A DNA stretch of 64,000 bases from Sphaerochaeta sp. (GTDB taxonomy: Bacteria > Spirochaetota > Spirochaetia > Sphaerochaetales > Sphaerochaetaceae). The stretch is taken from NCBI GenBank assembly GCA_023228445.1, contig JALOBD010000001.1, positions 11,902 through 75,901 on the forward strand, written 5' to 3'. A model generated the notes under the pieces. It was given only the letters and a program-made list of their open reading frames with translations, had not been told where the DNA came from and ran no database searches. Shown piece after piece: positions 1-6,607 of the stretch; positions within the stretch are counted from its first letter, which is position 1; each line of letters opens with the position of its first letter. The translations under genes and the position numbers were made by a program.

Positions 1-141
1 CTTGAGCACGTATTCGGCGTTGACCAGGGTGAGATCGGGCAGCGACAGGGTTCGGCTGGCCAGCTCAGCCTCGGTGGAGAGGGAGCAGGAGATGGTCAAC
101 AATGATGCAATAACCATGCCAATACATGCTTTTCTGGACAT
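1..141 (-). CDS. LptC-like lipoprotein, N-terminal part only (runs off left edge)
   Basis: Only the first 47 codons are in the window; the gene continues past base 1. The start of the protein is a lipoprotein signal: a basic residue pair (MSRKAC), a hydrophobic stretch, then a lipobox LTISC with the lipidated Cys at residue 19. The mature part begins with a segment reading SLPDLTLVNAEYVL, which resembles the beta-strand entry of LptC-type LPS-export periplasmic proteins. That assignment is an inference from a very short segment. The ATG at 141 has no Shine-Dalgarno sequence. A promoter (TTGCCC at 171-176, TATACT at 148-153) ends six bases before it, so the mRNA is probably leaderless. The RseC-like gene lies 38 bases upstream on the same strand. 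Confidence 0.6.
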   Translation of the reverse strand, partial: MSRKACIGMVIASLLTISCSLSTEAELASRTLSLPDLTLVNAEYVLK

Positions 142-147
142 GGTTCG

Positions 148-176
148 AGTATACCTGCCCTTTGGCCTTTGGGCAA
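148..176 (-). promoter_or_regulatory. Promoter of the LptC-like gene (leaderless type)
   Basis: On the minus strand the -35 TTGCCC (171-176) is followed by a 17-base spacer and the -10 TATACT (148-153). Six bases separate the -10 from the ATG at 141, so the expected transcription start falls on or next to the start codon. Confidence 0.6.
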
Positions 177-178
177 TC

Positions 179-586
179 TCAATCGTGGTCCTGTTTTTGA
201 ATGACGACGGGCATATAGCGACGTTGCCGTGTCCTGAAGTACGCCCACACCCCGGCAAAGCCCACTGCAATGCCGCCGAGGGAGAGCAGGAAGGAGGCTC
301 CCTCGCCGAGGCCTGCGGCCTTGGAGAGGTAGTAGCAGACGGGGAAGAGGACCAACGGGGCGATGAGGGTGATCAAGGTCCCGCCGATGGTGCGTGCCGG
401 ATGGAGGAAGAGGTTGATGGTATCGCCGCTCTTCAGCTCCAGCTTCTCCTTGTTCCAGGCCTTGAAGGTCCTGTTCTTGGTAGTACAAAATGCCGAACCC
501 TTGCAACCGTTGCAGGCAGCGGATGAACAGCTGACTTCGATCAGGTCGTCTCCAAGGAGTCTGGTTATGGTGACGTGCTCGTGCAT
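179..586 (-). CDS. RseC/MucC-like (SoxR-reducing system) membrane protein
   Basis: This 135-residue protein has the RseC layout: a short N-terminal domain with a Cys cluster (CSSAACNGCKGSAFC, about residues 20-34), a small beta region, then two membrane segments near residues 65-85 and 92-112, and a basic C-terminal tail ending QKQDHD. In proteobacteria RseC-type proteins belong to the SoxR-reducing or sigma-E modulating systems. In spirochaetes the partner is not established, so the role here is inferred from family likeness. A good ribosome site (AGGAG) precedes the ATG at 586. The start lies inside the last codons of the YmdB-like gene (22-base overlap), which suggests translational coupling. 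Confidence 0.75.
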   Translation of the reverse strand: MHEHVTITRLLGDDLIEVSCSSAACNGCKGSAFCTTKNRTFKAWNKEKLELKSGDTINLFLHPARTIGGTLITLIAPLVLFPVCYYLSKAAGLGEGASFLLSLGGIAVGFAGVWAYFRTRQRRYMPVVIQKQDHD

Positions 587-1392
587 GGTGTTTGCTCCTG
601 TTTCCCGTCGACGGGAATACGAATCGGTTCGATGGCCACCGCCTTGCCACTGTCATCGATGTCGACGAGGACACCGACGAGCTCGAGGCTCTCCCAACAC
701 TCCTGGCTGCGCCTCGGCACCGCGGTGATCTGCTTCTCGATCTCCCCGTCGGGATCGAAGCCTCCCACGCTCATCTGGCTGCCGCACCGGCCATTGTCGG
801 TGATGTAGGCGGTCCCGCCTCTAAGGATGGTGGCATCGGCGCTCAGCACCTTGGTGTGGGTGCCGATGACCGCCGCCGCCTTGCCCTTGAGCATATGGCC
901 CATGGTGAGCTTCTCAGCGGTGGGGGAGGCGTGGAACTGCACCAGGGCGATGGCTCCTTCGCCGAGGGCTTGGTCGACCAGGTACTGGGCGAGAGCGAAG
1001 GCGTTGGAGAGGTGGGTGCGGGGAAAGTCGGCATTGCCGAGGAGATTGATGATGCACACCTTCTGCTCGGCTACGGTGAGGTAGCGTACCCCGCGTCCCG
1101 GGTTCTGTTGTGGATAGTTGGCCGCTCTGAGAATCGAGGGGTTCTTGTCAATGAATTCAACCATGTCGAGCTTGTAGTAGAGTTTTTCTCCACCGGTGAT
1201 GACATCGATACCCAGCTTCAAGAGCTGCATGGAGTGGGCCTTGCCCAAGCCGAAGCCACCGGTGGCGCCCTCGGCGTTGGCGATGACCAGGTCGATGGAC
1301 CGCGCCTCTCGCAGCGGACGCAGCGCGTTCTTGACACAGGTAATGCCGGGCTTTCCTACGATCTCTCCCAAAAAGAGGACTCTGATGCTCAT
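565..1392 (-). CDS. YmdB/TIGR00282-like metallophosphoesterase homologue with altered active site
   Basis: The 275-residue protein follows the fold order of YmdB-type 2',3'-cyclic-nucleotide phosphodiesterases. Recognisable landmarks are the N-terminal RVLFLGEIVGKPG, then IANAEGATGGFGL, FHASPTAEK, GTHTKVLSAD and GGTAYITD. Compared with the Bacillus family pattern as I recall it (GD, NGEN, GNHTWD, HAEATSEK, GTHTH), several ligand positions differ. The first Asp is Glu, the NGEN block reads NAEG, GNH reads GGEK (loss of the Asn and catalytic His), and the last His of GTHTH is Lys. The phosphodiesterase activity may therefore be changed or lost. The ATG at 1392 has no ribosome site but sits six bases after a promoter -10, as expected for a leaderless mRNA. 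The 3' end overlaps the RseC-like gene. Confidence 0.75.
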   Translation of the reverse strand: MSIRVLFLGEIVGKPGITCVKNALRPLREARSIDLVIANAEGATGGFGLGKAHSMQLLKLGIDVITGGEKLYYKLDMVEFIDKNPSILRAANYPQQNPGRGVRYLTVAEQKVCIINLLGNADFPRTHLSNAFALAQYLVDQALGEGAIALVQFHASPTAEKLTMGHMLKGKAAAVIGTHTKVLSADATILRGGTAYITDNGRCGSQMSVGGFDPDGEIEKQITAVPRRSQECWESLELVGVLVDIDDSGKAVAIEPIRIPVDGKQEQTPCTSTSP

Positions 1393-1398
1393 GGCTCT

Positions 1399-1428
1399 AC
1401 AGTACCGATTTTCTTACCCCCATGGCAA
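1399..1428 (-). promoter_or_regulatory. Promoter of the YmdB-like gene (leaderless type)
   Basis: Minus-strand -35 TTGCCA (1423-1428), 18-base spacer, -10 TACTGT (1399-1404). Six bases lie between the -10 and the ATG at 1392, and no Shine-Dalgarno sequence is present. Confidence 0.5.
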
Positions 1429-1446
1429 GGGATGGCAGGGGACGAA

Positions 1447-1472
1447 GACAAGCCACCGCATGATGGCTTGTC
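1447..1472 (-). terminator. Hairpin directly after the tRNA-Arg 3' end
   Basis: A perfect 9-base-pair stem (1447-1455 with 1464-1472) closes an 8-base loop, five bases beyond the tRNA discriminator. The downstream minus-strand sequence is not U-rich, so this is either a weak terminator or a 3'-processing hairpin. Confidence 0.4.
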
Positions 1473-1477
1473 GATGA

Positions 1478-1552
1478 TGAGCCCGGCGAGACTCGAACTC
1501 ACGGCCTTCTCCTCCGGAGGGAGACGCTCTATCCAGACTGAGCTACGGACCC
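1478..1552 (-). tRNA. tRNA-Arg (anticodon CCG)
   Basis: Reading the minus strand, a full cloverleaf folds. The acceptor arm is GGGTCCG paired with CGGGCTC (two G-U pairs). The D stem contains TAGCTCAG, the anticodon stem is TCTCC/GGAGA with loop CTCCGGA, and the T arm is GTGAG-TTCGAGT-CTCGC. The anticodon CCG reads the Arg codon CGG. The discriminator is A at 1478 and CCA is not encoded. The gene stands alone between two oppositely oriented protein genes, with its own promoter upstream. Confidence 0.93.
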
Positions 1553-1563
1553 GAAGCTTTGTC

Positions 1564-1592
1564 ATCGTACACACCTCGCTTTGCTCTGTCAA
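1564..1592 (-). promoter_or_regulatory. Promoter of tRNA-Arg
   Basis: Minus-strand consensus -35 TTGACA (1587-1592), 17-base spacer and -10 TACGAT (1564-1569), 11 bases before the mature tRNA 5' end. Confidence 0.65.
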
Positions 1593-1714
1593 GGGAGGTA
1601 CACATAAAATCCTATGACAAAAGAACATAAATATCTAATTAAATACTATGCAACAAGTAATACAGCAATGCCTTTCTGTGTCAAGAAATATTGGAATCAT
1701 CAATGTCGCAACTC

Positions 1715-1743
1715 TTGACACTTGTTGCCGCTCTTACTAGACT
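1715..1743 (+). promoter_or_regulatory. Promoter of the exported hypothetical protein at 1766
   Basis: Consensus -35 TTGACA (1715-1720), 17-base spacer, -10 TAGACT (1738-1743). The short leader that follows carries a ribosome site (GGGGAG) before the ATG at 1766. The AT-rich stretch 1600-1714 between this promoter and the tRNA promoter shows no other feature. Confidence 0.6.
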
Positions 1744-1765
1744 AGTTTCAGGGGAGTTTCTGTAG

Positions 1766-2344
1766 ATGAACAAGCGAACGCAAGCACATACATTCCTGGT
1801 TGCAACACTCTTGTTGCTGTTCATTGCCCTGAGCGGGCTTGCGGCAGCGGTGTCCACGCTTCCGTTCAATCAAATCAGGGTAGTGGGACAGATGCCCATC
1901 ACCGAGATTTTCCGAGTCGACCAGAACGAACAGGCCCTTGACTTCAACCTGGTGGAGAGTCGCAACAGCATCGTACAGGTCGGTTCCTACACCTTGATCT
2001 CCAACAACATCAGCGGCCAATTCAAGCTCACCATCAAACCGGGTGAGTTGGGAGACCTCGACCAGTTCATCTTCTCCCTCGACCAGGGCGAACCGCTGAT
2101 CGATGGCCAACTCTCCGAGCTGCCCTTCTCCATCCGCGTCACCAGCGAGACGAGTCGAACCTCGAGTGTCGGCGGCTCGCGGGCGATGGTCAAGGACCTC
2201 GGTGTGCGTGGTGGCTACTCCAACAACAGCGCCATCCTCTACGAAAGTGGCGAGATCCTTGCTGAGATTCCGGACTTCAATCCCGACCGCTACGCCACCG
2301 GGCGGTACAGCGCAGCACTGCAGCTCTCCATCGAAGTGCTCTAG
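1766..2344 (+). CDS. Exported hypothetical protein
   Basis: I do not recognise this 192-residue protein. It begins with a typical Sec signal peptide (MNKRTQAHTF, then a long Leu-rich core ending around LAAAVST near residue 30). The mature part is rich in beta-forming and Asn/Ser/Gln residues with no Cys, and looks like a periplasmic or outer-membrane beta domain. The start is supported by a ribosome site (GGGGAG) and an upstream consensus promoter, which indicate a single-gene transcript. Its stop codon overlaps the stop of the next, convergent gene by four bases. No catalytic motif is visible. Confidence 0.7.
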   Translation: MNKRTQAHTFLVATLLLLFIALSGLAAAVSTLPFNQIRVVGQMPITEIFRVDQNEQALDFNLVESRNSIVQVGSYTLISNNISGQFKLTIKPGELGDLDQFIFSLDQGEPLIDGQLSELPFSIRVTSETSRTSSVGGSRAMVKDLGVRGGYSNNSAILYESGEILAEIPDFNPDRYATGRYSAALQLSIEVL

Positions 2345-2649
2345 ATGAACTGGTTGTCGAGGAAGAGCTCGTCCTCGTCGTCATCATCGTCGTGAAATTG
2401 CATCCTGATCAGGTCACGCAGCCACTGGGCATCGTCATTGTCCGTTGCTTCGCTGTGCGTCGCTCCCTCGACGGGTAGGTCGAGCCAGGCGCTCAACGCC
2501 AGGAGCGCTTCGGGTGATGAAAAGCAGGGACGCCCCTCAAGGGCGCCTGTCTCTTGGCTCTTGCCCAACAGGTGATAGGGGCAGCGTGCACAACTCTCCG
2601 ATAGCTTACAGAAGCGAATCACTTCACTGTACCATTCTCGATTGTTCAT
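2341..2649 (-). CDS. Small Cys-containing hypothetical protein with poly-Asp tail
   Basis: The reading frame gives a 102-residue protein from the ATG at 2649 (MNNREWYSEV). An upstream ATG at 2685 is less likely because a promoter -10 (TATGCT, 2656-2661) lies between the two. The N-terminal half has closely spaced Cys residues (FCKLSESCARCPY), which could bind a metal. The C-terminal end is a run of Asp/Glu (DDDDDEDE) followed by LFLDNQFI. I recognise no family. The gene overlaps the convergent neighbour's stop codon by four bases. The lack of a Shine-Dalgarno sequence and the close -10 fit a leaderless mRNA. Confidence 0.6.
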   Translation of the reverse strand: MNNREWYSEVIRFCKLSESCARCPYHLLGKSQETGALEGRPCFSSPEALLALSAWLDLPVEGATHSEATDNDDAQWLRDLIRMQFHDDDDDEDELFLDNQFI

Positions 2650-2655
2650 GGAACC

Positions 2656-2684
2656 AGCATACCCCACCACCGCCACTTTTTCCA
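2656..2684 (-). promoter_or_regulatory. Promoter of the small Cys-containing protein (leaderless type)
   Basis: Minus-strand -35 TGGAAA (2679-2684), 17-base spacer, -10 TATGCT (2656-2661), six bases from the ATG at 2649. The -35 is only a partial match to consensus. Confidence 0.4.
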
Positions 2685-2694
2685 TCGCAAAGCG

Positions 2695-2723
2695 TTGGAT
2701 AGTTGATTCATCTCTGATAGAAT
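2695..2723 (+). promoter_or_regulatory. Promoter of the nucleotidyltransferase gene
   Basis: -35 TTGGAT (2695-2700), 17-base spacer, -10 TAGAAT (2718-2723). An in-frame ATG at 2722 lies inside the -10, so translation must begin at the ATG at 2752, which has a GGAG ribosome site. Confidence 0.6.
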
Positions 2724-2751
2724 GCCAACCAATGAGGCAAGGAGTGTGCAG

Positions 2752-3660
2752 ATGAAACCAACACTACTGGTATTGGCCGCCGGCATGGGAAGCCGGTACG
2801 GGGGGATCAAGCAGATCGATGGCGTGGGTTCCCATGGCGAGACATTGCTCGATTATGGGGTATACGACGCCAAGGAGAGTGGCTTTGGCCGGGTTGTCTT
2901 CATCATCCGAAAAGACATTGAGCGGGACTTTCGTGAACGGGTCTTCGACCGGATCGCTCGCAATTTCGATGCCTCCTACCTCTTCCAAGGCATGGACGAT
3001 TTGCTCACCGAGGAGCAGAAGCGCCTCTCGGCAGCCCGGACCAAGCCCTGGGGGACGGTCCACGCCCTCCTCTGCGCCCGCACGGCGGTTGACGAGCCGT
3101 TTGCCGTCATCAACGCCGACGACTACTACGGGCGCGAGGCCTTCCAGATCCTTGCCTCTCACCTCAGCAGCATCGAGAACACCAGCTGCGAGCACGCGAT
3201 GGTCGGCTATGTGCTGCGCAACACGATGAGCCGCAGCGGGACGGTCAGCCGGGCGATCTGCTCAGTGGATGCGGGGTATTTGGTCAGTATGGAGGAGCAC
3301 ACCAAGATCGGCTTCGAGGAGGAGCGGATCATCAGCCGGCGTGACAGCGGGCCGGTGCAGCTCACGGGAGATGAGGCGGTATCGATGAACTTCTTCGGTT
3401 TTGCCCCCACGGCGTTCGAGAGCTTTGCCTCCTACTGGGAGTCGTTCATCAATGCCAATGTCACCTCAGGCAAGAACGAGTGCTACCTGCCCAACGGGGC
3501 GAGTGCCATCGTCACCAAGGGCGAGGGGCGGCTGCGCTTCTACACCACCGACGAGACGTGGTTCGGCATGACATACAGCGAGGACCGCCCGATCGTCAAG
3601 GACGAGCTGGCCAAGAAGGTGAGGGCCGGCATCTACCCCGAGCGCCTCTGGCAGCATTGA
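2752..3660 (+). CDS. NTP-transferase-domain protein (sugar nucleotidyltransferase-like)
   Basis: The 302-residue protein starts with the nucleotidyltransferase signature LVLAAGMGSRYGG followed by KQ (residues 5-20). The centre contains INADDYYG, the metal-binding Asp region of this Rossmann-like fold. Such enzymes join a sugar phosphate or similar compound to an NTP, releasing pyrophosphate. The specific substrate cannot be read from the sequence. The start at 2752 rather than 2722 is set by the promoter and by GGAG nine bases upstream. The gene is transcribed alone and converges end-to-end with the YitT gene, whose stop codon begins at the very next base. Confidence 0.8.
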   Translation: MKPTLLVLAAGMGSRYGGIKQIDGVGSHGETLLDYGVYDAKESGFGRVVFIIRKDIERDFRERVFDRIARNFDASYLFQGMDDLLTEEQKRLSAARTKPWGTVHALLCARTAVDEPFAVINADDYYGREAFQILASHLSSIENTSCEHAMVGYVLRNTMSRSGTVSRAICSVDAGYLVSMEEHTKIGFEEERIISRRDSGPVQLTGDEAVSMNFFGFAPTAFESFASYWESFINANVTSGKNECYLPNGASAIVTKGEGRLRFYTTDETWFGMTYSEDRPIVKDELAKKVRAGIYPERLWQH

Positions 3661-4575
3661 TCACTGCATCTGTGTGGTATCCGACCGCCCCCGCCAGGCG
3701 GCGGTCTCCAGTGATTTGAACCCTTCGCCGATCACCTCATACGCCTCACCGATGACCATGAACGCCTCTTTGTCGAAGCGGTGGACGATGGTGGTGAGCA
3801 GCGCCAGCTTGTTGTTGGCGATCACACTCATCAACATGGGGCGCGCTTGCTTGCTGTACATCCCCTGTCCCTCGATGAGGGTGACGCCATGGCCGAGCTC
3901 GCTCATGATGGCATCGGCGATCTCCTGATGACGGTCGCTGACGATCCATACCGTCTTGGCCGACCGGGTGCCGAAGGAGAGGACCACCGCATCGATGGTC
4001 ACGCTGGTGATATAGACGGTGATGGTCGCGTAGAGGGCCCGCTCGAAACCGAAGATGAAGGCGCTTGAGGCGATGACCAGTGCATCGACGAGGAACAGCG
4101 AGGTCCCCATCGACAGTGGCGTGTAGCGCGAGAGAATCTGGGCAAGGATGTCGGTGCCCCCGGTATTGGCGCCGCTGCGCATCACCAGGCCCACTCCGAT
4201 GCCCATCAACGACCCGCCCGATATCGCACTGAGCAAGGTGGAGAGCTCCTTGGTGTAGTCGAGCAGCCCGAAGCGGCCCACTTGGGCTTCGATGATCGAG
4301 GTGAAGGCGCTGAGCAGCAGTGTGCCGAGCAGCGACTTGAAGCCGTATTGGGGCCCGAATATGGCGATCCCCAGCACAAAGAGCGGCACCGAGAGGATGA
4401 GGATCATCAAGCCAGTGTCGAAGCCGAGCGTGTGGTGGAAGATGATGGCGATGCCGCTGACCCCACCGGAGGCGATCATGGCGGGGCTGCAGAAGAGTGC
4501 GATGCCCATGGCGGTAAAGAGCGAACCCAGGATGATGTAGGCGATCTCCCGGATCTTATAGCGGCGCAGATCCAT
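3661..4575 (-). CDS. YitT-family membrane protein (DUF161/DUF2179)
   Basis: The 304-residue protein has about five hydrophobic segments in the first 200 residues. These include the family-typical stretches ASGGVSGIAIIF and MRSGANTGGTDILAQIL. A cytosolic C-terminal DUF2179 domain follows (HGVTLIEGQGMYS, then MVIGEAYEVIGEGF). YitT proteins are integral membrane proteins of poorly known function. The likely start is the ATG at 4575 (MDLRRYK). A GTG six bases earlier is in frame, but the promoter -10 ends exactly six bases before 4575 and no ribosome site is visible, so a leaderless start is inferred. Confidence 0.88.
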   Translation of the reverse strand: MDLRRYKIREIAYIILGSLFTAMGIALFCSPAMIASGGVSGIAIIFHHTLGFDTGLMILILSVPLFVLGIAIFGPQYGFKSLLGTLLLSAFTSIIEAQVGRFGLLDYTKELSTLLSAISGGSLMGIGVGLVMRSGANTGGTDILAQILSRYTPLSMGTSLFLVDALVIASSAFIFGFERALYATITVYITSVTIDAVVLSFGTRSAKTVWIVSDRHQEIADAIMSELGHGVTLIEGQGMYSKQARPMLMSVIANNKLALLTTIVHRFDKEAFMVIGEAYEVIGEGFKSLETAAWRGRSDTTQMQ

Positions 4576-4581
4576 GGTCAC

Positions 4582-4610
4582 AGCATACGACCTCTAGCTG
4601 AGTTTGTCAC
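4582..4610 (-). promoter_or_regulatory. Promoter of the yitT-like gene (leaderless type)
   Basis: Minus-strand -35 GTGACA (4605-4610, five of six matches), 17-base spacer, -10 TATGCT (4582-4587), six bases before the ATG at 4575. It lies within the last codons of the upstream LOG gene. Confidence 0.55.
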
Positions 4611-5172
4611 CAAGATGCACCGAGAAGCGGTCGATGCGGTCGAGCAGACGGGCTGGTTCATCGTCGACGATGAGGGCGTCGAGCAACTCGCCTTTGATGA
4701 ACCCCTGCTTGCTTGCGTGGTGCAGGAAGGTGAGCAGCGGGTCGTAGAAACCTGCGGTGTTGAGCAGCGCCACCGCCTTGGTATGCAAGCCAAGCTGCAA
4801 CCAGGTGAAGACCTCCAGAATCTCTTCGAAGGTGCCGACGCCACCGGCCATCGCCACAAAACCGTCGCTCATCTCATACATGCGCGCCTTGCGCTCGTGC
4901 ATCGTGTCGACGACGATCAGCTCTTCCTCAACGCGCTTCTGGCGTACATCGCTGCGATCGAGGATCCGGGGCAACACCCCGATGACCCGCCCTCCCTGTG
5001 CATGGAGCCGCTCGGCTGCAATGCCCATCAGGCCGCGGTTGCCCCCACCGTAGACCATCGTCACCCGGTGCTGATGGAGCAGATCCCCCATCTCTCGTGC
5101 CGCATGTTGATAGCGGATATCAGCTCCTTCACTGCTGCCACAAAAGAGGGCAAGGCTCTTGATTGTTTCCAT
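4594..5172 (-). CDS. LOG-family (TIGR00730) nucleoside-5'-monophosphate phosphoribohydrolase-like protein
   Basis: The 192-residue protein has the LOG layout: an N-terminal LALFCGSS, the nucleotide loop YGGGNRGLMG, a helix containing MHERKARMYEMSD, and the core motif GGVGTFEEILEVFTWLQLG. In the family the last motif is usually PGGxGTxxE; here the Pro is Ala, while the GGxGTxxE residues are intact. LOG proteins cleave the base from nucleoside monophosphates such as AMP or cytokinin nucleotides. The start METIKS at 5172 is chosen because a promoter -10 ends eight bases upstream. The longer frame to 5238 has an N-terminus unlike the family. Confidence 0.85.
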   Translation of the reverse strand: METIKSLALFCGSSEGADIRYQHAAREMGDLLHQHRVTMVYGGGNRGLMGIAAERLHAQGGRVIGVLPRILDRSDVRQKRVEEELIVVDTMHERKARMYEMSDGFVAMAGGVGTFEEILEVFTWLQLGLHTKAVALLNTAGFYDPLLTFLHHASKQGFIKGELLDALIVDDEPARLLDRIDRFSVHLGDKLS

Positions 5173-5180
5173 GACAAAGA

Positions 5181-5209
5181 AGCCTACCGCTTGTCGTCCC
5201 CTTGGGCAA
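5181..5209 (-). promoter_or_regulatory. Promoter of the LOG gene (leaderless type)
   Basis: Minus-strand -35 TTGCCC (5204-5209), 17-base spacer, -10 TAGGCT (5181-5186), eight bases before the ATG at 5172. Confidence 0.45.
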
Positions 5210-5419
5210 GTACCATCGATGCAGGCGTGGTGTGTCACATCCAGTGCGACCGGTTACCCGGGTCCGGGGTGGAACTTGGCCACTGGCCCTCTTACCCGTT
5301 GCCCTGGTTCGCCCGAGGTGGAGAGGGCACGATGTATCCCAACAATACACATATCCGATTCATTGAAGCGTTATTTGTTGTTGGCAGGTGTATTTCAGGG
5401 TAACATTTTGTGGATTTGC

Positions 5420-5448
5420 TTGTTATATTAGAGTGGAGCGTGTATGAT
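5420..5448 (+). promoter_or_regulatory. Promoter of the outer-membrane barrel protein gene
   Basis: -35 TTGTTA (5420-5425), 17-base spacer, -10 TATGAT (5443-5448). The leader to the ATG at 5518 is about 60 bases and ends with an AGGAG ribosome site. Confidence 0.6.
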
Positions 5449-5517
5449 AATATCAATAGGCACGTCTACAATATCGTTGCCGGCCAATCAGTGGCTATAA
5501 AATAGGAGTTATGAACT

Positions 5518-6534
5518 ATGAGAGTGAAATTCATCGCATTGTTGACAGTCTTGGTCATGGTACCGGTCTTGGCCTTTTCCGCCCCTGTGGTCATAACTTG
5601 GGAGTGGATGTTGGAAGACCCGATGGTGACCACCTTCCGTTATCAGCTCGACGGAGAGGATGAGGCCAATTGGACGGTTGTCGACTCCTTCGTCACCTCG
5701 TACACCGAGTTTGGCTTGGATGGGGATGTGCCCCATATCCTCTACCTTCAACAGTCCTATGACGGAATCAACTACAGTAGTAGCGCCACCTCCGTCGCAG
5801 AGCCGCTGTTTGTCGTTGAAGACGAACCAGTTGTCGAGGCCGAACCGGTCGTTGAAGAAGAGCTGGTCGTTGAAGAGCCTGTTGCGCTCATCGAAGAGGC
5901 GGAGATAATTGAAGAAGCGGAGCCGGTTGAGGCGCCAGTGCCCGCAGCAGCCCCGAAGGCTGCCAAAACGAAGCCGGAGAGCCGGTACTACACCACCATT
6001 ACCCTCGGTGGTACCTTCAACTACCAGCTCTCCAACAAGATGAGCACATACTCCTTGTACAACGTCAAAGCTGGCATCGGATTGAACTTCAACAACATCT
6101 TTACGCTTAACAAGGCGATGGGCCTTGGCCTGGACATCGATGCGGCGTACAGCCCGTATATGAAAATAACTCCAGGGTGGGGGAAGGCGAAGGACGACTT
6201 GTTTGCTGGAAAATTCAAAGATCTCTTTGATTCCTTCGACCACGCCCTTGATGTCTCTGCCGCTGTCATGTTGAACATGCACTCCTCCAAGGTCGCTTTC
6301 GACATCGGCCTCGGCGGCTTCTTCATCTGGGGACCGGAGCTGGCCAATGATGCGGGCGACAACATGCTCTTCGGACCGCTGGCAAAAGCCTCGCTTGCCT
6401 ACCGCTTCGGCAAGACCATCAGCGCCGGAGTCAGCGGGAAAGCCGGTATGGTCTTCAGTGCAGGCGGCTTGACGCCCCTGACGAGCTTGCCGGTGTTTGC
6501 AGAGGGAAGCCTCTTTATGGGGCTCTCCTTCTAA
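5518..6534 (+). CDS. Outer-membrane beta-barrel protein with N-terminal beta domain and acidic linker
   Basis: The 338-residue protein has four parts. A Sec signal peptide covers residues 1-21 (cleavage near AFSA). A small beta-rich, fibronectin/Ig-like domain spans about 22-97, including the phrase LYLQQSYDGINYS. A low-complexity linker of Val/Glu/Pro/Ala (about 99-150) is built on repeats of EPVVE and EEAE. The C-terminal barrel (about 155-338) has alternating amphipathic strands and ends in a terminal Phe, as outer-membrane proteins do. I infer a surface or cell-envelope role. A strong promoter and AGGAG site precede it. A short GC-rich hairpin follows at 6563-6581. Confidence 0.75.
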   Translation: MRVKFIALLTVLVMVPVLAFSAPVVITWEWMLEDPMVTTFRYQLDGEDEANWTVVDSFVTSYTEFGLDGDVPHILYLQQSYDGINYSSSATSVAEPLFVVEDEPVVEAEPVVEEELVVEEPVALIEEAEIIEEAEPVEAPVPAAAPKAAKTKPESRYYTTITLGGTFNYQLSNKMSTYSLYNVKAGIGLNFNNIFTLNKAMGLGLDIDAAYSPYMKITPGWGKAKDDLFAGKFKDLFDSFDHALDVSAAVMLNMHSSKVAFDIGLGGFFIWGPELANDAGDNMLFGPLAKASLAYRFGKTISAGVSGKAGMVFSAGGLTPLTSLPVFAEGSLFMGLSF

Positions 6535-6562
6535 GCGCCACCACCACCATCGAACACAGAGG

Positions 6563-6581
6563 GAGCCCGCAATGCGGGCTC
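6563..6581 (+). terminator. Hairpin after the barrel-protein gene
   Basis: An 8-base-pair GC-rich stem (6563-6570 with 6574-6581) closes a 3-base loop between the barrel gene and ldhA. No T-run follows, so it may only attenuate. Confidence 0.4.
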
Positions 6582-6607
6582 TCGCTCATATCTTGGGAGC
6601 TCCTGGT

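Larger units (their letters stand above)
5173..5517. other. Intergenic region between divergent genes
   Basis: The 345 bases hold the LOG promoter at the left end and the barrel-protein promoter (5420-5448) at the right. The GC-rich middle (5210-5340) and the AT-rich right part show no RNA gene, clear repeat or conserved frame that I can support. Confidence 0.5.

Noticed and set aside
2..526. A 174-codon plus-strand open frame at the left end
   Set aside because: It is antisense to the LptC-like and RseC-like genes, which have a lipobox, Cys cluster and membrane segments.
4282..5403. A 373-codon plus-strand open frame
   Set aside because: It is antisense to yitT and LOG, both of which have clear family motifs and promoters.
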